DNA of 64,000 bases from Actibacterium naphthalenivorans (GTDB lineage Bacteria; Pseudomonadota; Alphaproteobacteria; Rhodobacterales; Rhodobacteraceae): NCBI RefSeq assembly GCF_014196965.1, contig NZ_JACIEQ010000001.1:248001-312000 (forward strand). The letters run 5' to 3'. Below are positions 21,533 through 30,092 of the stretch, one piece after another; position 1 is the stretch's first letter; each line of letters begins with the position of its first letter. Under the pieces are notes generated by a model. The model was not told the DNA's origin, made no database searches, and saw only the letters and a program-made list of their open reading frames with translations. Position numbers and translations under genes: made by a program.

Positions 21533-21748
21533 ATGGCACACGCACAGCAAATACATGTCGCACAGAGCGGCCTGGCTGAGTGGCTGAAATCGGGCGTCTC
21601 GGCAGCCCGTGAATGGATTTCGCGTCGGCGTGTCTACAACCGCACGGTCGACGAGCTTTCGACGCTGACGGCGCGCGAGCTGTCTGACCTGGGCATCAGC
21701 AGGTCGATGATACACTACGTGGCCCGCGACGCGGCGCACGGGAAATAA
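21533..21748 (+). CDS. ccaF1: DUF1127 RNA-binding protein CcaF1
   Basis: A 71-residue basic protein with a C-terminal DUF1127 domain (about residues 34-66: VYNRTVDEL...ELSDLGISRSMI). In Rhodobacter sphaeroides the same-sized CcaF1 is encoded just upstream of the CcsR RNAs, is co-transcribed with them, binds RNA and takes part in sRNA maturation and RNA turnover. Here the ATG at 21533 has AGGA nine bases before it, and the RNA array begins about 10 bases after the stop, so the arrangement is the same. In R. sphaeroides the promoter is of the RpoHI/RpoHII stress type; CTTGAG at 21461 might be a -35 element, but I see no good -10. Confidence 0.9.
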   Translation: MAHAQQIHVAQSGLAEWLKSGVSAAREWISRRRVYNRTVDELSTLTARELSDLGISRSMIHYVARDAAHGK

Positions 21749-21757
21749 AGAATTCGG

Positions 21758-21838
21758 TTCAGGAAACCCTTCCTCCTCCCTGGGTTTTCTGCCTTTAGCG
21801 GCGGCATCTTCCTCCTCCCTGATGTCGCCGCCCTTTTA
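21758..21838 (+). ncRNA. CcsR-like cuckoo RNA 1
   Basis: Two hairpins each expose CCUCCUCCC in a 12-nt loop. Hairpin 1 pairs AGGAAACCC with GGGTTTTCT (21761-21769/21782-21790). Hairpin 2 pairs GCGGCGGCATC with GATGTCGCCGC (21798-21808/21821-21831) and is followed by CCTTTT. The motif copies start at 21772 and 21811. The paired-hairpin design is that of the R. sphaeroides CcsR RNAs, which are processed from the ccaF1 transcript and act by anti-Shine-Dalgarno-like loops. Confidence 0.85.
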
Positions 21839-21861
21839 CACCGGGGCAAATGCCCCACCGA

Positions 21862-21947
21862 GTTGCGGATGGCCTCCTCCTCCTCCCTGAGGTCCCCGCA
21901 GATCAGAACGGCAGCGCCCTCCTCCTCCCTGGCGCTGTCGTTCGCAA
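21862..21947 (+). ncRNA. CcsR-like cuckoo RNA 2
   Basis: Hairpin 3 has outer stem TGCGG/CCGCA (21864-21868/21896-21900) and inner stem GGCCTC/GAGGTC around motif copy 3 (21879-21887). Hairpin 4 is a 13-bp stem GAACGGCAGCGCC/GGCGCTGTCGTTC with one G-U (21906-21918/21931-21943) around copy 4 (21921-21929). The two motifs are 42 nt apart, as in units 3 and 4. Confidence 0.85.
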
Positions 21948-22155
21948 ACAACCGGGGCCCGGTCGCATCGCGACCCAGCCCCTTCGAGATGCGGCAGGCC
22001 TCCTCCTCCTCCCTGAGGCCTTCGCAGTTCAGAACGGCAGCGCCCTCCTCCTCCCTGGCGCTGTCGTTCGCAAACAACCGGGGCCCGGTCGCATCGCGAC
22101 CCAGCCCCTCCGAGATGCGGCAGGCTTCCTCCTCCTCCCTGAGGCCTTCGCAGAA
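21904..22155 (+). repeat. 126-bp tandem duplication within the cuckoo RNA array
   Basis: 21904-22029 and 22030-22155 are aligned copies with only a few differences (for example CTTCGAG/CTCCGAG and GGCCTCC/GGCTTCC). Each unit holds the second hairpin of one RNA, the spacer hairpin and the first hairpin of the next, showing that the array grew by recent tandem duplication. Confidence 0.9.
21986..22073 (+). ncRNA. CcsR-like cuckoo RNA 3
   Basis: Motif copies 5 (22005-22013) and 6 (22047-22055) lie in the loops of two hairpins nearly identical to those of unit 2: a TGCGG...CCGCA-type outer stem with GGCCTC/GAGGCC, then GAACGGCAGCGCC/GGCGCTGTCGTTC. A small GGTCGC-ATC-GCGACC hairpin at 21961-21975 separates it from unit 2 and may be a processing spacer. 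Confidence 0.85.
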
Positions 22156-22200
22156 CAGAACGGCGGCGCCTTCCTCCTCCCTGGCGTCGCCGTTTTCTGT
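22112..22200 (+). ncRNA. CcsR-like cuckoo RNA 4
   Basis: Motif copies 7 (22131-22139) and 8 (22173-22181), again 42 nt apart. The last hairpin pairs AACGGCGGCGCC with GGCGTCGCCGTT, which differs from hairpins 4 and 6 at paired positions, so the stem is kept while its sequence drifts. The T-rich run after it (GTTTTCTGTTTC) may be the transcript end. The convergent uvrD gene stops at 22305. Confidence 0.83.
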
Positions 22201-22304
22201 TTCTCAGATGCAATCATCCTTGGGCAGGCTCATGACGGCACAGCAGTCAGGCCTCGCGGCGCCGGCCACGCGACCACAGTGCTGCCGCTGATCCCGGATC
22301 TGAC

Positions 22305-24665
22305 CTAGAAGGGCACGTCATCGGCCTGGGCGGCGGTCACGACGAAACGCGCCACAACCTTTTTCGCACCGGCCTTGTCGAACTCGATATCCAGCTTGTC
22401 GCCCTCGATACCCATCACCGTGCCGTAGCCGAATTTCTGATGAAACACCCGGTCACCGGCGGTGAAGCTGGATACGGCCTGCGCATCAATCACAATGTTA
22501 CGGCTTTCCCGCGGCTGGCTGACCGGCCGCGTCTGGCTACGCTCTTGCAGGCGCTTCCAGCCGGGAGAGTTATAGACATTGGCAGAGGCAGCCCGCTCTT
22601 CGATTCCACCTTGCATTCCGGCGGCGCCATAGCCGCCGCCATACAGCCCCGGCGGCGTCAGCACATCGACGTGATCCTCGGGCAGTTCGTCGATAAAGCG
22701 CGAAGGCAGCGCCGATTGCCACTGGCCATAGACACGCCGGTTGGCGGCAAAGGAAATCGTGCACAGCTTTTCGGCCCGGGTAATGCCGACATAGGCCAGG
22801 CGGCGCTCTTCCTCGAGCCCTTTGAGGCCGGTTTCATCCATCGAGCGCTGGCTGGGGAACAGGCCATCCTCCCAGCCGGGCAGAAAGACGGCGGGGAATT
22901 CCAGCCCCTTGGCGCCGTGCAGCGTCATGATCGAGACCTTGGCGCCCGTCTCTTCGGTTTCATTATCCATGATCAGCGCGACATGTTCGAGGAATCCTTG
23001 AAGATTCTCGAACTGTTCCAGCGCCTTGACCAGCTCCTTGAGGTTCTCCAGTCGGCCCGGCGCCTCTGGCGTCTTGTCGTTCTGCCAATGCTCGGTATAG
23101 CCCGATTCCTCCAGAATCATCTCGGCCAGCTCAATATGGCCCGCCCTGTCGCCCAGCGCTGCACCATGCCAGCGGCCGATGCCGTCCAGCAGTTTCTTCA
23201 GCTCCACCGCGCCCTTGCCCGTCAGCCCTTTGGCGGCCAGCAACAGGCGCGCCCCTTCGACCAGTGAAACGCCATTGCCGCGGGCCATTGCCTGCATTTT
23301 CTGCTGCGCCTTGTCGCCAAGGCCGCGTTTGGGCGTATTCACAATGCGCTCGAACGCCAGATCGTCGTCGGGCGACACGGCGACGCGGAAATAGGCCATC
23401 GCATCCCGGATCTCCATCCGCTCATAGAATCGCGGGCCGCCGATCACGCGGTACGGTAGGCCGATGGTCAGAAACCGGTCTTCGAAGGCGCGCATCTGAT
23501 GCGAGGCGCGCACCAGAATCGCCATGTCATCCAGCGAAAGCGGCTCCAGCCCCCGCGTGCCCGACTGCAGCGCTTCGACCTCTTCGCCAATCCAGCGCGC
23601 CTCTTCCTCGCCGTCCCAATGGCCGATCAGGCGCAGCTTTTCGCCGCCCTCGGCCGCTGTCCACAGGGTTTTGCCCAGCCGGCCCTTGTTGGCATCAATG
23701 ATGCCCGAAGCGGCGGCCAGAATATGCGCGGTGGACCGATAATTCTGTTCCAGCCGAACCACCGTCGCGCCGGGAAAATCCTTTTCGAACCGCAGGATAT
23801 TGCCCACCTCGGCGCCGCGCCAGCCGTAGATCGACTGATCGTCATCACCCACGCAGCAGATGTTGCGATGCCCGCCCGCCAGAAGCCGCAGCCACAGGTA
23901 TTGGGCAACGTTGGTATCCTGATACTCGTCCACCAGGATATAGCGGAACCAGCGCTGATACTGCTGCAACAGGTCATCATGGGCCTGAAAGATCGTGACC
24001 ACATGCAGCAGCAGATCGCCGAAATCGACGGCGTTCAGCGTCTTCAACCGGTCTTGATAGGCGGCATACAGCGCCACGCCGCGCCCGTTGAAGGCCGACG
24101 CCTCGGCCGCGGGCACCTTGTCGGGCGTCCAGGCGCGGTTTTTCCAGTTGTCGATCACGCCGGCCAGCTGCCGCGCGGGCCAACGCTTTTCGTCGATATT
24201 GGCCGCAACGATCAGTTGCTTGAGCAGCCGAATCTGATCATCCGTATCCAGAATGGTGAAATTCGATTTCAGCCCGACGAGTTCGGCATGGCGGCGCAAC
24301 AGCTTGACGCTGATCGAATGAAACGTTCCCAGCCAGGGCATGCCCTCGATCGTCTGCCCCAACAGCCCGGCCACCCGTTCCTTCATCTCGCGGGCGGCCT
24401 TGTTGGTAAAGGTCACGGCAAGCACTTCGTTGGGGCGTGCGGTGCCTGTGTTCAGCAGATGCGCGATCCGCGCGGTCAACGCCCTGGTCTTGCCCGTGCC
24501 CGCCCCCGCCAGCATCAGCACCGGCCCCTCCAGCGCCTCGACCGCCGCGCGCTGCGCCGGGTTCAGCCCGTCCAGATAGGGCGCGGGCCGCGCCGCCATC
24601 GCGCGCGCCGCCAGCGACTGCTTCGCCCCGGCCTCGAAGGCCTCATCTTCGTCAAACCTGCTCAT
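22305..24665 (-). CDS. uvrD: UvrD/PcrA-type superfamily 1 DNA helicase
   Basis: A 786-residue 3'-5' SF1A helicase for mismatch and excision repair and for clearing replication conflicts. Helicase motifs in order: LNPAQRAAV (Q motif, about residue 34), AGAGTGKT (Walker A, 53-60), TFTNKAAREM (Ia), VDEYQDTN (II), GDDDQSIYGWRGA (III), LEQNYRS (IV), IMTLHGAKGLEFPAVFL (V) and EEERRLAYVGITRAEK (VI). The C-terminal segment ends in a Tudor-like QKFGYGTVMGIEGDKLDIEFD that binds RNA polymerase in PcrA/UvrD proteins. The ATG at 24665 is 41 bases from a LexA box, so SOS control is likely. Confidence 0.96.
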   Translation of the reverse strand: MSRFDEDEAFEAGAKQSLAARAMAARPAPYLDGLNPAQRAAVEALEGPVLMLAGAGTGKTRALTARIAHLLNTGTARPNEVLAVTFTNKAAREMKERVAGLLGQTIEGMPWLGTFHSISVKLLRRHAELVGLKSNFTILDTDDQIRLLKQLIVAANIDEKRWPARQLAGVIDNWKNRAWTPDKVPAAEASAFNGRGVALYAAYQDRLKTLNAVDFGDLLLHVVTIFQAHDDLLQQYQRWFRYILVDEYQDTNVAQYLWLRLLAGGHRNICCVGDDDQSIYGWRGAEVGNILRFEKDFPGATVVRLEQNYRSTAHILAAASGIIDANKGRLGKTLWTAAEGGEKLRLIGHWDGEEEARWIGEEVEALQSGTRGLEPLSLDDMAILVRASHQMRAFEDRFLTIGLPYRVIGGPRFYERMEIRDAMAYFRVAVSPDDDLAFERIVNTPKRGLGDKAQQKMQAMARGNGVSLVEGARLLLAAKGLTGKGAVELKKLLDGIGRWHGAALGDRAGHIELAEMILEESGYTEHWQNDKTPEAPGRLENLKELVKALEQFENLQGFLEHVALIMDNETEETGAKVSIMTLHGAKGLEFPAVFLPGWEDGLFPSQRSMDETGLKGLEEERRLAYVGITRAEKLCTISFAANRRVYGQWQSALPSRFIDELPEDHVDVLTPPGLYGGGYGAAGMQGGIEERAASANVYNSPGWKRLQERSQTRPVSQPRESRNIVIDAQAVSSFTAGDRVFHQKFGYGTVMGIEGDKLDIEFDKAGAKKVVARFVVTAAQADDVPF

Positions 24666-24706
24666 ACTTGGTAATCTAACTTGGTTCAGCTTCGAGTTAA
24701 AGAAGT

Positions 24707-24721
24707 GTTCGCAAATTGTTC
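24707..24721. promoter_or_regulatory. LexA box upstream of uvrD
   Basis: GTTCGCAAATTGTTC is an exact GTTC-N7-GTTC direct repeat, the alphaproteobacterial LexA operator known from Rhodobacter sphaeroides. It lies 41 bp before the uvrD start in the 210-bp divergent space shared with pyc. Confidence 0.75.
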
Positions 24722-24875
24722 TTGGCGCAATTGGACAAATTCCTTCACCGATCTGAAGGTTGTGCAATAGAAGGGAGTGACCATGCCGCCGCGATGCAGC
24801 ATAATCCGTCCGGTGAAGACATCCGCCCTGCCCCGTCGGGCCAGAGCGTAACCAAGACAAGGGAGAGCCCCGACG

Positions 24876-27800
24876 ATGCCTGATTTCCAGAAGATCCTGA
24901 TCGCGAACCGCGGTGAGATCGCAATCCGGGTGATGCGCGCGGCCAACGAGCTGGGCAAGCGCACCGTTGCCGTTTATGCCGAGGAAGACAAGCTGAGCCT
25001 GCACAGGTTCAAGGCGGATGAGGCTTACCGGATCGGCGAAGGGATGGGGCCGGTTGCCGCCTACCTGAGCATTGAAGAGATCATCCGCGTGGCCCGGATG
25101 TCGGGCGCGGATGCCATTCATCCCGGCTATGGGCTGTTGTCGGAAAACCCGGAATTCGTCGAGGCCTGCGAGGCCGCCGGCCTTACATTCATCGGCCCCA
25201 AGGCCGAAACCATGCGCAAGCTGGGCGACAAGGCCAGCGCCCGGCGCGTGGCGATCGAGGCCGGGGTGCCGGTGATCCCCGCCACCGAGGTTCTGGGCGA
25301 CGACATGGAGGCGATCCGCAAGGAGGCGGCCGAGGTCGGCTATCCCTTGATGCTCAAGGCCAGCTGGGGCGGCGGCGGGCGCGGGATGCGGCCGATCATG
25401 GGGCCGGACGAACTGGAGGAGAAGGTGCGCGAGGGCCGGCGCGAGGCCGAGGCCGCGTTCGGCAATGGCGAGGGGTATCTGGAAAAGATGATCATCCGCG
25501 CCCGCCATGTCGAGGTGCAGATCCTGGGCGACAGCCACGGCAACATCTATCATCTGTGGGAGCGCGATTGCTCGGTGCAGCGGCGCAACCAGAAGGTCGT
25601 GGAGCGCGCCCCTGCCCCTTATTTGACGGACGCGCAGCGCGAGAACCTGTGCCATCTGGGCAAGAAGATCTGCGAGCATGTGCATTACGAATGCGCCGGC
25701 ACCGTCGAATTCCTGATGGATATGGACAGCGGCGCCTTCTACTTCATCGAGGTGAACCCGCGCGTGCAGGTCGAGCATACGGTCACCGAAGAGGTGACAG
25801 GCATCGACATCGTGCGCGCGCAGATCCTGATCGCCGAGGGCAAGAGCCTGGTCGAGGCCACCGGCGTGGCCAGCCAGTATGATGTAGAACTGTCGGGCCA
25901 CGCCCTGCAATGCCGCATCACCACCGAGGACCCGCTGAACAACTTCATTCCCGATTACGGCCGCATCACCGCCTATCGCGGCGCCACCGGCATGGGCATC
26001 CGGCTGGACGGCGGCACCGCCTATTCCGGCGCCGTGATCACGCGGTATTACGACAGCCTGCTGGAAAAGGTCACCGCCTGGGCCCCCACCCCCGAGGCCG
26101 CCATCGCCCGGATGGACCGCGCCCTGCGCGAGTTTCGCATCCGCGGCGTCAGCACCAACATCGCCTTTGTCGAAAACCTGCTGAAGCACCCGACCTTCCT
26201 GAACAACGAATACCACACCAAGTTCATCGACCAGACGCCCGAACTGTTCCGCTTTGAAAAGCGGCGCGACCGGGCGACCCGGATCCTGACCTATATCGCC
26301 GACATCACCGTGAACGGGCATCCGGAAACCGAAGGCCGCGCCCGTCCGCCGGCCGAGGCCAAGGCCCCGCACCCGCCGGCCTTGCGCGCGGATACGCCAA
26401 AGCCCGGCACCCGGACGATTCTGGAAGAAGGCGGGCCCGAGGCCCTGGCCGAGTGGATGGGGCATCAAAAGCGGCTTTTGCTGACCGACACCACGATGCG
26501 CGACGGGCATCAGAGCCTGCTGGCGACCCGCATGCGTTCGATCGACATGATCCGCGTGGCCCCCGCCTATGCGGCCAACCTGCCCGGCCTGTTCAGCGTC
26601 GAATGCTGGGGCGGGGCCACCTTTGACGTGGCGTACCGCTTCTTGCAGGAATGCCCGTGGCAGCGGCTGCGCGACCTGCGCGCGGCCATGCCCAATGTGA
26701 TGACGCAGATGCTGCTGCGCGCGTCGAACGGCGTGGGCTACACCAACTATCCCGACAATGTGGTGCAAAGCTTCGTGGCGCAGGCGGCGGAAACCGGGGT
26801 GGACGTGTTCCGCGTGTTCGACAGCCTGAACTGGGTGGAAAACATGCGCATCGCGATGGATGCGGTGATCGAAAGCGGCAAGGTTTGCGAGGGCACGATC
26901 TGTTACACCGGCGATATCCTCGACCCGGCCCGCGCCAAATACGGTCTGAACTACTATGTGGCGATGGGCAAGGAACTGAAGGCCGCCGGCGCCCATGTGC
27001 TGGGGCTGAAAGACATGGCCGGCCTGCTGAAGCCCGCCGCCGCGCGGGTGCTGATCAAGGCGCTGAAGGAGGAGGTAGGCCTGCCGATCCATTTCCACAC
27101 CCACGATACCAGCGGCATCGCCGGCGCCACGATCCTCGCCGCCGCAGAGGCGGGCGTGGATGCGGCCGACGCGGCGATGGATGCGTTTTCCGGCGGCACC
27201 TCGCAACCCTGCCTGGGTTCGGTGGTCGAGGCACTGCGCAACACCGACCGCGACACCGGGCTGGACATGCGGGCAATCCGCGAGATCAGCGACTACTGGG
27301 AAGGGGTGCGCAGCCAGTACCGGGCGTTCGAATCCGGGCTTCAGGCCCCCGCTTCCGAGGTCTATCTGCACGAGATGCCCGGCGGCCAGTTCACCAACCT
27401 CAAGGCGCAGGCGCGTTCGCTGGGGCTGGAGGATCGCTGGCACGAGGTGGCCCAGACCTATGCCGATGTGAACGCGATGTTCGGCGATATCGTGAAGGTC
27501 ACGCCATCGTCGAAAGTGGTGGGCGACATGGCGCTGATGATGGTGTCGCAGGGGTTGAGCCGGGCCCAGGTCGAAGACCCCGCGGTCGATGTGGCCTTCC
27601 CCGATTCCGTGATCGACATGATGCGCGGCAACCTGGGCCAGCCGCCGGGCGGCTTTCCCGAAGCCATCCTGAAAAAGGTGCTGAAGGACGAGCGGCCCAA
27701 TCTGGAACGCCCCGGCAAGCATCTGCCACCGGTCGATCTGGAGGCCACGCGCAGGGAGCTTGCCGAAAAGCTGGAGGGCCAGGACTTCGACAATGAGGAT

Positions 27801-28331
27801 CTGAACGGCTATCTGATGTATCCCAAGGTGTTCACCGATTACGCCGCGCGGCACGCGCAATACGGCCCCGTTCGGACCCTGCCCACCCGCACTTTCTTTT
27901 ACGGCATGGAGCCGGGCGAGGAGATCACCGCCGAGATCGACCCCGGCAAGACGCTCGAGGTGCGCATGCAGGCGGTGGGAGAGACCACCGATGACGGCGA
28001 GGCCAAGGTGTTCTTCGAGCTGAACGGCCAGCCCCGCGTGATCCGCGTGCCCGACCGCAAGGCCCGGGCCACGGCGGCCAAGCGCCCCAAGGCGGAACCG
28101 GGCAATGCCAACCATGTGGGCGCGCCGATGCCCGGCGTGGTGGCCACTGTGGCCGTTGCCGCCGGACAGAAGGTCAAGCAGGGCGACATGCTGCTGACCA
28201 TCGAGGCGATGAAAATGGAAACCGGCATTCACGCCGAACGCGACGCGGTCGTGCAGGTGGTGCATGTGGTGCCGGGCGCGCAGATCGACGCAAAGGATCT
28301 GCTGATCGAACTGGAGGGGGGATCCGAATGA
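24876..28331 (+). CDS. pyc: Pyruvate carboxylase
   Basis: A 1151-residue single-chain biotin enzyme that carboxylates pyruvate to oxaloacetate, the anaplerotic entry to the TCA cycle. An N-terminal biotin carboxylase domain (residues 1 to about 460) has KASWGGGGRGMR and EVNPRVQVEHTVTEEVTGID. The central carboxyltransferase domain begins near residue 530 with DTTMRDGHQSLLATRMR and includes CWGGATFDVAYRFL and FHTHDTSGIAG. The C-terminal carrier domain has biotinyl Lys1113 in EAMKMET. The length is typical. GGGAG precedes the ATG. The gene is followed by copy C of the 3' stem-loop repeat. A very long open frame on the opposite strand is a coding shadow. Confidence 0.97.
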   Translation: MPDFQKILIANRGEIAIRVMRAANELGKRTVAVYAEEDKLSLHRFKADEAYRIGEGMGPVAAYLSIEEIIRVARMSGADAIHPGYGLLSENPEFVEACEAAGLTFIGPKAETMRKLGDKASARRVAIEAGVPVIPATEVLGDDMEAIRKEAAEVGYPLMLKASWGGGGRGMRPIMGPDELEEKVREGRREAEAAFGNGEGYLEKMIIRARHVEVQILGDSHGNIYHLWERDCSVQRRNQKVVERAPAPYLTDAQRENLCHLGKKICEHVHYECAGTVEFLMDMDSGAFYFIEVNPRVQVEHTVTEEVTGIDIVRAQILIAEGKSLVEATGVASQYDVELSGHALQCRITTEDPLNNFIPDYGRITAYRGATGMGIRLDGGTAYSGAVITRYYDSLLEKVTAWAPTPEAAIARMDRALREFRIRGVSTNIAFVENLLKHPTFLNNEYHTKFIDQTPELFRFEKRRDRATRILTYIADITVNGHPETEGRARPPAEAKAPHPPALRADTPKPGTRTILEEGGPEALAEWMGHQKRLLLTDTTMRDGHQSLLATRMRSIDMIRVAPAYAANLPGLFSVECWGGATFDVAYRFLQECPWQRLRDLRAAMPNVMTQMLLRASNGVGYTNYPDNVVQSFVAQAAETGVDVFRVFDSLNWVENMRIAMDAVIESGKVCEGTICYTGDILDPARAKYGLNYYVAMGKELKAAGAHVLGLKDMAGLLKPAAARVLIKALKEEVGLPIHFHTHDTSGIAGATILAAAEAGVDAADAAMDAFSGGTSQPCLGSVVEALRNTDRDTGLDMRAIREISDYWEGVRSQYRAFESGLQAPASEVYLHEMPGGQFTNLKAQARSLGLEDRWHEVAQTYADVNAMFGDIVKVTPSSKVVGDMALMMVSQGLSRAQVEDPAVDVAFPDSVIDMMRGNLGQPPGGFPEAILKKVLKDERPNLERPGKHLPPVDLEATRRELAEKLEGQDFDNEDLNGYLMYPKVFTDYAARHAQYGPVRTLPTRTFFYGMEPGEEITAEIDPGKTLEVRMQAVGETTDDGEAKVFFELNGQPRVIRVPDRKARATAAKRPKAEPGNANHVGAPMPGVVATVAVAAGQKVKQGDMLLTIEAMKMETGIHAERDAVVQVVHVVPGAQIDAKDLLIELEGGSE

Positions 28332-28418
28332 GGCCCGTTACGGGCCGCGCCTTTCGTCTCGCGCCCTGACGGGCGCTCAGGTGCCTCCGGCGGGGATATT
28401 TGGGGAAAGATGAAGGGG
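28332..28418 (+). repeat. 3'-end stem-loop repeat, copy C (after pyc)
   Basis: Directly after the pyc stop: hairpin GGCCCG-TTA-CGGGCC (28332-28346), hairpin GCGCCC-TGAC-GGGCGC (28361-28376), then CTCAGGTGCCTCCGGCGGGG and ATATTT with a purine tail to about 28418. Copy D after hisE has the same order with a compensating base-pair change in the second stem. Confidence 0.7.
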
Positions 28419-28507
28419 CTGGCGGGTTTGACCGCCCCCCGTGAGCACTGGAATGTGCCGCGGAATCGGCTAAGCTCGCGCTCGAGTGTCAGGAACGGGG
28501 GCGCCTC

Positions 28508-28894
28508 ATGTTGACCATCGCACCGCTCTACGCCGGGCTGATCACCCTGCTTTTCGTTGCGCTGAGCGTCAGGGTGATCCTGCGGCGGCGGGAAGCGGGT
28601 GTTTCCCTTGGCGACGGGGACGACAACGAGCTGCGCAAGCGCATTCGCGCGCAGGGCAACTGCGCCGAATATGCGCCGCTCGGGCTGATCCTGCTGGGCA
28701 TGGCCGAGGTGCAGGGCGCGCCGGTCTGGGCGCTGCATCTGCTGGGCCTGATGCTGCTTGCCGGGCGGGCGCTGCACGCCTGGGCGGTGAGCCGCACGCC
28801 CTCTGCCATGCGGGCCCGCGTCGGTGGCATGACGCTGACCTTCGTGATGCTCATTCTTGGTGCTTTGGCCAATATCGGCCAGGCCCTGTTTTAA
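28508..28894 (+). CDS. MAPEG family membrane protein
   Basis: A 128-residue protein with four hydrophobic segments (about residues 5-24, 51-66, 71-90, 103-125). It has the MAPEG pattern with RIRAQGNCAEYAPLGLILL near residue 46 and a G-R-A-L-H-A-W motif near residue 85. Bacterial MAPEG proteins are membrane glutathione-dependent or eicosanoid-type enzymes whose natural substrates are mostly unknown. It lies 11 bp before terC on the same strand and is probably co-transcribed with it. Confidence 0.85.
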   Translation: MLTIAPLYAGLITLLFVALSVRVILRRREAGVSLGDGDDNELRKRIRAQGNCAEYAPLGLILLGMAEVQGAPVWALHLLGLMLLAGRALHAWAVSRTPSAMRARVGGMTLTFVMLILGALANIGQALF

Positions 28895-28905
28895 GGATTT
28901 TCCGC

Positions 28906-29622
28906 ATGCTGCACTTGCTGACCGACCCGGCTGTCTGGGCCTCTTTCCTGACGTTGACCGTGCTGGAAATCGTGCTGGGGGTGGACAATGTGATCTTCAT
29001 TTCCATCGCCGCCCAACGCCTGCCCGCCGCCCAGCGCGGCCGGGCGCGCGTCATCGGGCTGTCGGGGGCGCTGGTGCTGCGGGTGGGGCTTTTGTTCTCG
29101 ATCGCCTGGATCGTTTCGCTGGCGGAGCCCTTCGTGACGGTTGCGGGATTCGGCCTGTCCTGGCGCGATCTGATTCTGCTGGCGGGCGGGCTGTTCCTGA
29201 TCTGGAAAGCCGCGACCGAGATTTTCGACGAGGTCGAAGGCACCGAAGACCATGAAGCGGCGCGGGCCACGGCCTCTTTCATCGGGGTGATCGCGCAGAT
29301 CATGGTTCTGGACCTGGTGTTTTCGCTCGACAGCGTGATCACCGCCGTGGGCATTGCCGATCATCTGGAGGTGATGGTGGCCGCCGTGGTGCTGGCCGTG
29401 CTGGTGATGATGGTGGCTGCGGAGCCGATCGCGGGATTTGTCGAGGCGCACCCCTCGACCAAGATGCTGGCGCTGGCGTTTCTGGTGATGGTCGGCATGG
29501 CGCTGGTGGCCGACGGGCTGCACCATCATATCGAACGCGGTTTCATCTATGCGGCGATGGTTTTTGCCGGCGGGGTCGAGGTGCTGAACCTGCTTCGGGC
29601 GAAGCGCAGGCAGGCCCGATAA
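28906..29622 (+). CDS. TerC family integral membrane protein
   Basis: A 238-residue protein with seven hydrophobic segments and the two TerC acidic motifs, EIVLGVDNVIFISI (near residue 20) and DLVFSLDSVITAVG (near residue 137), which contain metal-binding acidic residues within the membrane. The family includes tellurium-resistance proteins and manganese exporters; metal export or support of secreted-protein metalation is likely. The ATG at 28906 has AAGGA nine bases upstream. No yybP-ykoY-type leader is apparent. Confidence 0.88.
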   Translation: MLHLLTDPAVWASFLTLTVLEIVLGVDNVIFISIAAQRLPAAQRGRARVIGLSGALVLRVGLLFSIAWIVSLAEPFVTVAGFGLSWRDLILLAGGLFLIWKAATEIFDEVEGTEDHEAARATASFIGVIAQIMVLDLVFSLDSVITAVGIADHLEVMVAAVVLAVLVMMVAAEPIAGFVEAHPSTKMLALAFLVMVGMALVADGLHHHIERGFIYAAMVFAGGVEVLNLLRAKRRQAR

Positions 29623-29697
29623 GTTTTCGTCGGATGTTTTGCATTTTTCCCTTGCAGCCCCGCGGCAGAGTTTATAAATCACGCCTCACCCAAGGAT

Positions 29698-29772
29698 GCG
29701 GGCGTAGCTCAGGGGTAGAGCATAACCTTGCCAAGGTTAGGGTCGGGCGTTCGAATCGCCTCGCCCGCTCCA
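29698..29772 (+). tRNA. tRNA-Gly (GCC)
   Basis: A 75-nt cloverleaf including an encoded CCA. The acceptor stem is GCGGGCG/CGCCCGC, the D-arm is GCTCAGGGGTAGAGC, the anticodon loop is TTGCCAA with anticodon GCC, and the T-arm is GGGCG-TTCGAAT-CGCCT. All stems pair with only a terminal G-U in the T-stem. Confidence 0.97.
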
Positions 29773-30092
29773 ATTAAATCAGCGCATTGCGCTGATGAGG
29801 GTATCTTTCAGACAGGCTGGTCTCTCGGTGCTTTCGTGCGGTTCTCCGCACGAAGCCCGGGCCCGGTGCTGCGGATCCGGGAGCCTTGTGCCACGAGCAT
29901 GCCGCCCCCTGCGAATGCCCTTTCATCCCCGCCACAGTGAAAACACAACCTTAAGTAGCCTGGCCTTAATGTCGCCATCTTTAAGCGGAAGAATGGGGGA
30001 GAAAACAGGCAGTCGGCAAATCGCCGGATAAGGCCAGGGTGATCCCATCGGAAGACTCCCGTTCACCTTGGGAAAAGACAGGAGGCGTTGGA
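29773..30092. other. Intergenic stretch with hairpins between tRNA-Gly and response regulator
   Basis: No gene is visible. Just after the tRNA an 8-bp hairpin ATCAGCGC-ATT-GCGCTGAT (29778-29796) may mark the tRNA transcript end. At 29833-29854 a 9-bp hairpin TTCGTGCGG-TTCT-CCGCACGAA follows. From about 29941 the sequence becomes less GC-rich and probably holds the response-regulator promoter. AGGAGG at 30080 is the RBS for the gene at 30093. Confidence 0.5.

Noticed and set aside
21772-22181. Regularly spaced repeats that might be taken for a CRISPR array
   Set aside because: The repeated unit is a short loop motif within different hairpins, spacing alternates between about 40 and 70-84 nt, and no cas genes are present. 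It fits cuckoo RNAs.
22305-28265. A minus-strand reading frame of 1986 codons covering uvrD and continuing through the whole of pyc
   Set aside because: Only the part up to 24665 matches a helicase. The rest is antisense to pyruvate carboxylase and is the codon-bias shadow usual in GC-rich genomes.
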